NCBI RefSeq assembly: GCF_007004725.1
Contig: NZ_ML660167.1
Location: 310,001-374,000, forward strand
DNA: 64,000 nucleotides
Direction: 5' to 3'
From: Aliikangiella coralliicola
GTDB lineage: Bacteria; Pseudomonadota; Gammaproteobacteria; Enterobacterales; Kangiellaceae
Shown: piece after piece, positions 52,991-61,700 of the stretch
Position numbering within the stretch: the first letter of the stretch is position 1
How the letters are laid out: each line of letters opens with the position of its first letter
Position numbers and translations under genes: made by a program
Notes under the pieces: model-generated
What the model was told of the DNA's origin: nothing
Seen by the model: only the letters and a program-made list of their open reading frames with translations
Databases searched by the model: none

Positions 52991-54316
52991 TCACAGTTCG
53001 ATTGTTTTCCATCGACCACTATTCCAAAGCGCCGTGATAGCCAGCGCCGCGAGCAGGCTATATGTGGTTTGGGCTAACCACACCGGCAGAAAACCATATT
53101 CCAGGTAAGGACCGATTATCCACACGGCGGGTAAAAATATTAACCATTGTAAACCGAATGACACAATCATGACTCGACTACCATCACCAATGGTCACCAG
53201 GGTAATTGAAAAAATGTAAACTAAACTTGCAATTCCCGTTGTAAGTGCTGTTAGCTGCATTGGAATAAGCGCTAACGAAATGGTCTCTTGTTCTGATAAA
53301 AATAATGACAGGAAACTTTCTGGAAAGATAACGATAGGCACACCAAGCAAAGTAATGACCAGGACACCAATTTTTCCGGCGTCCCAACCACACTGACTGG
53401 CCCTTTCCAGATCGCCCTTACCAATTGCATCGGAAACCAAAGTTGCTGATGTTTGTCCCAAAGCTTCAGCAAATAAAAACATGACGATAGTAACCCTTAT
53501 CAATACGGTTGTCACTGATAACTCTTGCGTACCTAATTGCCCAATCATCCAGAACAAAACAATAAAGCCAGCAGAGAAGGAAATGTCGTGTAAGCTTGCT
53601 GGAAATCCCATCTTTAATAAGCGTTTGTATAAGTTGAAGCTGGGCATCGCTGTGAGAAAGCCTTCTTTTTGATAATGAATAAAAGTCACAATGAAATAGA
53701 TAATAGTGCCGGTAAACATCGATGCAGCAGAAGCTATCCCTGCTCCCATAGTTCCCAGTGCCGGCGCACCAAAATTTCCGAAAATTAAAACATAGTTTAA
53801 GAATATATTCAGGCCGTTAATCAGCAGAATAATGATCATACAAACTTTTACTCGCGCAATACCGGTCCAATAACCTTCGAATACGGCACACATTCCAAAA
53901 GCAATAGTTCCTGTCAGCAATGCCCTAAGATAAGGAATACCTTCTTTAGTAACTGCCGGGTCTGAGGAAATCATTGAAAAATAATAAGGTGTTAACCAGT
54001 AACATAAAATGGAGAGTGGGATACCAATGGTTAAAATCAGGAATATGCCGCCGTTTAATGGGAGACATTTCGCTTCATCAGATCCTTCTCCTTCCCTGCG
54101 CGCGACAATACCTTGTACAGCTGGTGCCAGCCCCATAACAAAAGCAATAAAAAGTTCAAAACTAAAGCCGGAAAGTCCGGTTGCAGCGACCGCGTTGTCG
54201 CCTAATGTTCCCACCATGGCGATGTCAATTAATCCCATCATGTAGTCAGAAAACAGGCCAATGGTTATGGGGATTGCCATATTGAGAATTGTTTTTGTTC
54301 GTTTTCGGGTAATCAT
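52991..54316 (-). CDS. MATE family efflux transporter
   Basis: A 441-aa inner-membrane drug/sodium or drug/proton antiporter with about 12 hydrophobic helices in two similar halves, as usual for the family. The N-terminal helix has PITIGLFSDYMMGLIDIAMVG, a typical MATE opening, and EALGQTSATLVSDAIGKGD opens the second half motif. It follows the terminal NRPS by 155 bp on the same strand and is the only exporter of the right-hand line, so it may export that product or give self-protection. Confidence 0.9.
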   Translation of the reverse strand: MITRKRTKTILNMAIPITIGLFSDYMMGLIDIAMVGTLGDNAVAATGLSGFSFELFIAFVMGLAPAVQGIVARREGEGSDEAKCLPLNGGIFLILTIGIPLSILCYWLTPYYFSMISSDPAVTKEGIPYLRALLTGTIAFGMCAVFEGYWTGIARVKVCMIIILLINGLNIFLNYVLIFGNFGAPALGTMGAGIASAASMFTGTIIYFIVTFIHYQKEGFLTAMPSFNLYKRLLKMGFPASLHDISFSAGFIVLFWMIGQLGTQELSVTTVLIRVTIVMFLFAEALGQTSATLVSDAIGKGDLERASQCGWDAGKIGVLVITLLGVPIVIFPESFLSLFLSEQETISLALIPMQLTALTTGIASLVYIFSITLVTIGDGSRVMIVSFGLQWLIFLPAVWIIGPYLEYGFLPVWLAQTTYSLLAALAITALWNSGRWKTIEL

Positions 54317-54377
54317 AATTATTTGCTACTTTTTAGTGAATAAATGAGAAATGACCACTAAAATGAAAAACACTTGA

Positions 54378-54431
54378 GCTGTTGCCACGCACTTATGTTA
54401 AGCACTTATACAAAATACTGGTCGCAACAGC
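54378..54431 (-). terminator. Possible weak terminator between NRPS and MATE
   Basis: GCTGTTGC (54378-54385) and GCAACAGC (54424-54431) form an 8-bp stem with a long loop, followed on the minus strand by TTTTTC. The gap also has a direct repeat GCACTTAT. A partial terminator or processing site is possible. Confidence 0.25.
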
Positions 54432-54471
54432 ATAAAGAAATTTTTATTTTGGTTATTTATTTTGCTTATTT

Positions 54472-57400
54472 TTAATCATTTCCATTTTCGGCGGAAAGTA
54501 CTATTTTTTCGGCAATTTCGTGGACGTGGTCTTTGTCTAACATAGAAAAATGATCCGCATTAACGTCGACGACTCGAATCGAATTCGATAGTAACTGGTT
54601 CCAACCATAATCATCTGAGTCAACGCTTTTTCCAGTCTCACTTTCAATCGCACGAAACAAAGACACGTCGATCTCTTTCGATATTTCCGCAGCCTGATAA
54701 GTGCGGTACGCAAGATCATTTGCCTTAAAAACACCGTAAAAAATATTAAACTGATCGACGGTCAAATCCAGGCCGTAACTTTTTAAGACATCTACCACAT
54801 ACTCTTGCCGTGTCTCCTCTGGAAGTAAACGCAGTTGCTCGATATCGACGGCCGAATTAACGCCATATAAACTTGCCACTGTCGTACAAACTTCGAAAAG
54901 CATCACAACTTCGTCCGCCGCCATCAGATGTTTGTTTTCTAACGGAGCGACTGCATCGAGTATAGTTAGGGAAGCAACTGTTTCACCTTGCTCTAACAAT
55001 ATCCGCGCCATTTCAAAAGCAACAGCACCGCCGTAGGAATAACCGATCAAATGATAAGGACCTGAAGACTGAACCGTTTTCATTGCCTCAATATTAGCTT
55101 TAACAATTTTTTCAACACTATCGAGGGGCTTTTTCTGGCCGTCGAGACCAACGGATTGCAGTCCGTAAAAAGGCTGCTCTTCTCCTAAATTCTGGCTAAG
55201 CGGATGAAACGGTAGTACTCCCCCGTCAGCGCCTGGAACCGCAAAAACGGCAGGTCTTTCACCCTGCGTTTGGATAGGCACCAAAACATCGAAAGCCGAA
55301 GTATTTTTGTTTAGGATCAAGTTAGCGAGCCCCGCAATGTTGGGGGCCGAAAAAAGAACCGCCAAGGGAAATGACAACTCAAAATGCGAATTAGTTTTCG
55401 CCATTAACTGCACCGCAAGTAGTGAGTTTCCACCCAGCTCGAAAAAGCTATCGTTCACGCCAATTTTTTCGATATCGAGATTGAGTACCCCTGACCAGAT
55501 ATTAGCGAGTTGCTTCTCAACTTCGTTACGAGGTGCAACATGTGCCTGCTTGGAAGCTAAGTTAACATCTAACTGATTTAGCGCGCGGCGATTAACTTTA
55601 CCATTAGTCGTTAACGGAATTGCCTCAAGGCTGACAAATGCCGTGGGCACCATATAGTCGGGCAAGACTTGTTGCAGATGTGTTCGAAGATCGTCAGCCG
55701 CAAGTTCAACAAGTTCATCCGTGCTAGTTTCTTTTGCCACATAAAAAGCAATCAACTGTTTATTAACTTCTTTGCCGCGAGCAATCACCACACTCTCTTT
55801 GATCGCTGGATTTTGGTTAAGTCTGGATTCTATTTCGCCGGTTTCAATGCGAAATCCTCGAATTTTAACCTGGGTATCTATTCTCCCCAAATATTCGATG
55901 GTGCCATCATCAAGCCATCTCGCCAGATCGCCACTTTTGTACATTCGTTCGCTGGTCTCAAACGGTTCTGAATTAACTGGGTTTGAATTAGCTAAGTCCG
56001 AATTAACTGGAAATGATTCTGAGTTAACCGAATTAGCATAAAATGGATTAGGCACAAACTTCTCACACGTGAGTTCCGGTCGGTTAAGATAGCCTCTCGC
56101 CAGACAATCTCCCGCAATGTGTAGTTCTCCCGGCATACCATGGGGTTGCGGCTGGTTATGACGGTCGAGAATATAAATTTGAGTATTCGCTATTGGGGAA
56201 CCGATCGGCACTGTAGATGATTCTAACTGCGAGCAGTCATAAGCAGTAACATCGATTGCAGCTTCAGTTGGGCCGTATAAATTATGCAGTTCTGCTTGTG
56301 GAAATTTCGTTTTGTAATTTTTTACCTGTTGACTGTCTAGCGCTTCACCACTACAAAATATCTGCCTGACACCAGCACAAATATTTTTAACATTATTTAG
56401 ATAAATATTGAACATCGATGGCACAAAATGAAGCGTGGTTACTTTCGTATCATTGATCAATTCTGATAAATAATTAACATCTTTATGACCTTGAGGATTT
56501 GCAAATACAATTGACGCGCCCGACATCACAGGCCATAAAAATTCCCACACTGACACATCAAAACTAAACGGTGTTTTCTGCAATACCACATCATTATTAT
56601 CCAGATGATATTGTTGCTGCATCCAGTCAATTCGATTCATCAATGCACGATGTTCTACCATCACACCTTTCGGCTGACCGGTTGAGCCGGAAGTATAAAT
56701 CACGTAAGCCAAATGCGATGGTGTACTCTGTTGTTGAAGAGTCTGGTTTTTATCAATCTGACTTGCCGCATAATCGTTAATCTCGGACCATTGTTCATCC
56801 AGGTTAACCCATTGTATATTCGCTGCAGACTCATTTGATTTATCGAAAAACTTCGATTCTGTGAGAATAATTTTAGCCTGGCTATCCTGTAGCATGTAAG
56901 CCAGTCTTTCATCTGGATAATCTGGGTCAAGGGGCAAGTAAGCAGCACCAGCTTGCAAAATCCCCAAAATGCCGATAATCATCTTCGGCGATCTTTCCAA
57001 ACATAAACCAACCAGCGTATCGGGTGTAACCCCTTTTGCCTGTAAGTAAAAAGCTAGCGCCTGGCTTTTGTCGTACAACTGCTGATAAGTTAATTTTTCC
57101 TGGTTAAAAATCACCGCAACTTGATCGGGTTGTTGTTTCACTTTAGCTTCAAACAGCTGATGGATACATTGCGATTTTGGGTAGTCCGCACGAGTTTGAT
57201 TATAGTCGAATAAGAGCGTTTGCTTTTCAGCAGAGCTCATGTAATTCAAACTTCTAATAGGCTCGTCGGGCGTGTCGGTAATCGATTGACAAAGCGCGCT
57301 TAAATGTTCGATCATTCGCTCAATAGTTTGAGGTTTATACAGTTCAGTACTGTATTCTATTTCACCGACTAACCCTTGGGGTGTTTCAGTAAACTCAACA

Positions 57401-58761
57401 ATTTGATCGAGATCGCTGGTATCGCTGTCGAGTGGATAAAGTTGAACCCGATCGCCCAGTTCCGTCGGTTCAGCCTGCAAGATAAGCATTACTTGAAATA
57501 GCGGGTTGATCGCCATATTCCGTTGTGGTTGCACCAGGTCTACAATCTTTTCAAATGGCGTGTCCTGGTGTTCGTATGCTTCCAGACAAGTGTTTTTTAC
57601 TTTCGCTAAAACAGCGTTGAATGTTTCCTCCCCCTGCACCTGACTTCTTAAGGCTAATGAATTAATAAACATGCCAATCAGGCTTTCTGTTTCACCATAT
57701 TGACGATTGGCAATAACGCCCCCGACACAAATATCTTCCTGGCCGGTATAGCGATAAAGTAGCACTTTAAACATAGCCAACAAAGTCATATAAAGCGTGC
57801 AGTCTTGCTTTTCAGCCAACGATTTTAATCGCTCCGTTAAATCTCGACTAATCTTGAATGTTTTCACTGCACCGGCAGCCGTTTGCACGCTGGGCCTTGG
57901 ATAGTCAGTCGCCAATTCCAAACACTCGGGAACACCTGACAATTTGTCTTGCCAATAAGCTAACTGTTGTTTCAGCACGCCGCCTTTTTCCAGCCAGTCT
58001 CTTTGCCATACGCTATAGTCTACGTACTGAATTGGTAAAGGTGGCAATTCTACCGATTGACCTCGTGCTAAGCCTTCCATAATCAGAAAGAGCTCGGTCA
58101 TTAATACACCCATTGACCAGCCGTCACTAATAATATGATGCATGTTAAGCATCAAAATATGTTTTTGTTGGGCTAGTTTAATCACCTTGCCACGAATCAG
58201 CGGTCCGGTGGTCAGGTCAAAAGCCGTCGCCGTTTCAATTCGGCAAAGTTGCCTGGCTTTCTCGTCTTTTGCAGTTTGGTCTTGATAGTGGCTGAGATCG
58301 ATAACATCTAAATTAAAATCAATACTATCCAGAATCAACTGCTGAGCTTGACCTTCATGACTGGGAAAAACGGTGCGTAAATTATCGTGCCGGGCAATAA
58401 TCATATCCAAAGTCTGTTGCAGGTGGTCGATATTAAAATCGCCGTTGATGGTTGCCGCTACTGGTGAGTTGTAGCTCGCACTATCTGGGTCGAGTTGATT
58501 GATAAACCAGAGCCTTTCCTGAGCAAAGCTGAGAGGAAATTGCTCATAATCATCGCGATTAATTGGAACTATCGGTGGGATTTTATTGTTCGGCGACACT
58601 TGCCGTAAAAAAGCGATGATATCACTTTTATTATCGATTAATTGTTGGCGAATATCATCAGTAATCGCACCTTTTGGTGCTTTAAATTTTAATTGTCCAT
58701 CTTCTTGCCAAAGTTTAATTTTCTTGGCGCCTAATTGATTGATCAGTGTGTAAACGGTCAT
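54472..58761 (-). CDS. Terminal NRPS module: docking-C-A(Ser)-PCP-TE
   Basis: A 1429-aa synthetase. Residues 1-55 are a TubC-like docking domain. The C domain (70-500) has HHIISDG (208-214). The A domain (535-1060) has YTSGSTGQPKG (from 689), and its pocket reads DVWHFSLIDK, one residue from the textbook serine code. Next come a PCP (Ser1113 in LGGNS) and a thioesterase (1155-1429; Ser1242 in GYSYGG). This is the last module of the right-hand line: it adds Ser and releases the peptide. Its ATG overlaps the TGA of the upstream NRPS (ATGA), giving translational coupling. An Asn/Ser repeat insertion interrupts the A domain before the YKSGD motif (residues 905-938). Confidence 0.93.
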   Translation of the reverse strand: MTVYTLINQLGAKKIKLWQEDGQLKFKAPKGAITDDIRQQLIDNKSDIIAFLRQVSPNNKIPPIVPINRDDYEQFPLSFAQERLWFINQLDPDSASYNSPVAATINGDFNIDHLQQTLDMIIARHDNLRTVFPSHEGQAQQLILDSIDFNLDVIDLSHYQDQTAKDEKARQLCRIETATAFDLTTGPLIRGKVIKLAQQKHILMLNMHHIISDGWSMGVLMTELFLIMEGLARGQSVELPPLPIQYVDYSVWQRDWLEKGGVLKQQLAYWQDKLSGVPECLELATDYPRPSVQTAAGAVKTFKISRDLTERLKSLAEKQDCTLYMTLLAMFKVLLYRYTGQEDICVGGVIANRQYGETESLIGMFINSLALRSQVQGEETFNAVLAKVKNTCLEAYEHQDTPFEKIVDLVQPQRNMAINPLFQVMLILQAEPTELGDRVQLYPLDSDTSDLDQIVEFTETPQGLVGEIEYSTELYKPQTIERMIEHLSALCQSITDTPDEPIRSLNYMSSAEKQTLLFDYNQTRADYPKSQCIHQLFEAKVKQQPDQVAVIFNQEKLTYQQLYDKSQALAFYLQAKGVTPDTLVGLCLERSPKMIIGILGILQAGAAYLPLDPDYPDERLAYMLQDSQAKIILTESKFFDKSNESAANIQWVNLDEQWSEINDYAASQIDKNQTLQQQSTPSHLAYVIYTSGSTGQPKGVMVEHRALMNRIDWMQQQYHLDNNDVVLQKTPFSFDVSVWEFLWPVMSGASIVFANPQGHKDVNYLSELINDTKVTTLHFVPSMFNIYLNNVKNICAGVRQIFCSGEALDSQQVKNYKTKFPQAELHNLYGPTEAAIDVTAYDCSQLESSTVPIGSPIANTQIYILDRHNQPQPHGMPGELHIAGDCLARGYLNRPELTCEKFVPNPFYANSVNSESFPVNSDLANSNPVNSEPFETSERMYKSGDLARWLDDGTIEYLGRIDTQVKIRGFRIETGEIESRLNQNPAIKESVVIARGKEVNKQLIAFYVAKETSTDELVELAADDLRTHLQQVLPDYMVPTAFVSLEAIPLTTNGKVNRRALNQLDVNLASKQAHVAPRNEVEKQLANIWSGVLNLDIEKIGVNDSFFELGGNSLLAVQLMAKTNSHFELSFPLAVLFSAPNIAGLANLILNKNTSAFDVLVPIQTQGERPAVFAVPGADGGVLPFHPLSQNLGEEQPFYGLQSVGLDGQKKPLDSVEKIVKANIEAMKTVQSSGPYHLIGYSYGGAVAFEMARILLEQGETVASLTILDAVAPLENKHLMAADEVVMLFEVCTTVASLYGVNSAVDIEQLRLLPEETRQEYVVDVLKSYGLDLTVDQFNIFYGVFKANDLAYRTYQAAEISKEIDVSLFRAIESETGKSVDSDDYGWNQLLSNSIRVVDVNADHFSMLDKDHVHEIAEKIVLSAENGND
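55960..56050 (-). repeat. Short in-frame repeats inside the Ser A domain
   Basis: Several copies of a TCCGAATTAACTGG-like unit code for an Asn/Ser/Glu/Pro-rich loop (residues about 909-935) just before the A7 motif. The neighbouring A domains lack most of this loop. It looks like slippage expansion in a surface loop. Confidence 0.5.
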
Positions 58762-61700
58762 AACGAGCCCTCTTCAAATTCGGTGTTAAATTGATTGTCT
58801 GTGTCTAAAGTTTCCTTGTGCTGATATTGGATGGCATTAATAGCCTCAGCAATTCCAGCAACAGTATGTGCACTAAAAACAGCTTTTAACGGCAAATCAA
58901 TTTTCAGTTGACTTCGGATTTTGGAGACGAGTTGAGTCGCCAACAGCGAATGTCCACCAAGTTCAAAAAAGTTATCGTTAACTCCAATTTTTTCCGCTTC
59001 TCTGTTTAATAATTTCGACCAGATCGATACTAGTTCTTTTTCAGTCTGATTGCGTGATGCCAGATAGCTCTGGCTTGATTCAATATTCACCTCCCAAAGT
59101 TCCAATGCACGGCGATCAACCTTCCCATTTGGTGTTAGCGGTATTTCTTTCAAATTCACTAACGCCGCCGGTAACATGTATTCTGGCAACGCCTGTTTTA
59201 AATACTCTCTAAGCTTTCCATTCAGGCTGTTAAAATTGTCAGCGCTATTCCCATCCTCGGAATTTTCAGGCACATAAAAACCAATAAGCCTTTGACCGAT
59301 AGAATCCTTTTGCGCCACAACCACGCTATCTTTTACCGACGGGTGTTGATTCAACTCCGTCTCTATCTCCCCCATCTCAACTCGAAAGCCACGAATTTTG
59401 ACCTGCGTGTCGATTCTGCCCAGGTATTCGATAGTGCCGTTTTCCAACCATCTCGCCAGGTCGCCACTTTTGTACATGCGGGCTTGTTGACCCGTCAATT
59501 CTGAAGCGCTTAAAGCTGACTTGAAAGGGTCAACCACAAACTTCTCGTTAGTTAAATCAGGCCGATTCAGGTAACCACGTGCTAGACCGTCTCCGGCAAT
59601 ATGAAGTTCACCTGGAACGCCCACTGGTTGCGGATTATTATTTTGATCGAGGATATAAATTTGCGTATTCGCAATTGGTTTACCAATAGGAATATTTTGC
59701 GAAGACTCTACCGTTTTGTCTTCGTTCAGCGACTCAATCAACTTTTGCGTAACTGTAATAGCGCTACTGATTATCGTGGTTTCCGTCGGTCCATAAGTAT
59801 TGTGTAAACAGATCTGGGGATAGCGCCGCACAAACTCGCAGGCTTTCGAATAATCGAGTTTCTCACCGCCAATAATAATGGTTTTAACACCTCCTAAATC
59901 AACATCTTCTACCACTAACTGATGGAAAAAAGCAGTCGGTAAATTTAATACCGTAACCCGGTGTTCTTCGATTAAAGCTTTAAAATAGTCCAGCGTTAAT
60001 AGCTCATCTTTGTGCGCTAAAATCAGCTGTGCACCACGATTTAATACCACAAACACTTCTTCAACAAATAAGTCAAAGCTAATACTTGAGAACTGGATCT
60101 GCTTATCCGCTTCATTGATTTGGTATTTTTCCGCCGCATAACAATTGTGATTAACCAGACTTTGATGTTCGATCATGACGCCTTTCGGCTGGCCGGTGGA
60201 ACCTGAGGTATAAATCACGTAAGCTAAATGATTCGGTCGAACTAAATGTTGTAATTCGACCTGGCTCTTTTTTAATTCAGAAACGCGATGAGTAATCTCA
60301 GGCCATTGTTGGTCGAGGTTAATCAAGTGAGTATTTTGCTTAACAAAAGCATTCAACTTGCGCTGTAATTTTTCCTGAGTCAGCACAATGTCGGCCCGAC
60401 TGTCCTGTATCATGTAGGCCAGCCGGTCATCAGGATAATCGGGATCTAAAGGTACATAAGCCGCGCCTGCCTGCAGGATACCGAAAATTCCCACCAGCAT
60501 ATCCAACGAGCGTTCAACACACAAACCAACCAGACTATCGGGCCTGACACCTTGTTGTTGTAAATACAATGCTAGTGTAGAACTTCGATCAAAAAGTTGT
60601 TGATAAGTTATCTGCTCCTCGCCAAAAACAGCTGCTACTTTATCAGGTGTTCGCTTGACCTGCGCTGCAAACAAATGATGAATACATTGATTTTTTGGAT
60701 AGTCAGTCAGGGTTCGATTGTTTTCAGTTAATAACTGATGTTTTTCTAACTCTTCGACAAAACTCAGTTCATTAATTTTCAAATTAGGTTGAACAGTAAC
60801 AGCTCGACACAACGCAATAAAATGCTTGATCATTCGTTCGATTGTCTGTGGTTTATACAGGGCTGTAGAGTATTCAACAGAGCCATTTATTCCATTGGCG
60901 GACTCTGTAAATTCGAAGGAGATATCAAAGAGGCTAGTATTTTTCGTTAAAGGAAAAGGTTCTGTTCGGTTGTTTTCCTCATAAGAAATCGCATTCTGTA
61001 AGACTAGCATCACTTGGAATAAAGGACTTATCGCCATGTTCCGATTTGGTTGCACTCGTTCCACAATTTTTTCAAATGGTGTGTCTTGATTTTCATACGC
61101 TTCAAGGCAAGTCGTTTTAACAGTTGATAAAAATGCAGCAAAAGTATCTTCACCATCCAACTCACTTCTTAACGCCAGGGTGTTAACAAACATACCGATG
61201 AGATCTTCGGTTTCACCGAATTGCCGATTTGCAATCGGACTACCAACGCAGATATCTTGTTGGCCCGTATAGCGAAAAAGCAAAACTTTAAATACTGCAA
61301 GCAGCGTCATATAGAGAGTTGCATTTTGTTTTTCGGCTAGTTGCTTGAGTTGTTTCGACACTTGACTATCCAATACAAATGTCTGAGAAGACCCAGCAAA
61401 GTTTTGTTCGGTAGGCCTTGGGTAATCTGTTGCTAAGTTTAAACACTCAGGAACACCGGAAAGCTTTGTGTTCCAATAAGTTAATTGTTGCTCTAACACG
61501 CCCGCTTGTTCCAACCATTTTCTTTGCCATACACTGTAGTCCAGGTATTGAATAGGCAGTGGCGGTAATTCGACCGGTTGGTTATGAGCGATCCCTTTTA
61601 ACGCCGAAAATAGTTCTTTCAATAAAATTCCGAGTGACCAATCATCGCCAATGATGTGATGCATATTGATCATTAAAATATGTTTTTGCTGATTAACTTT

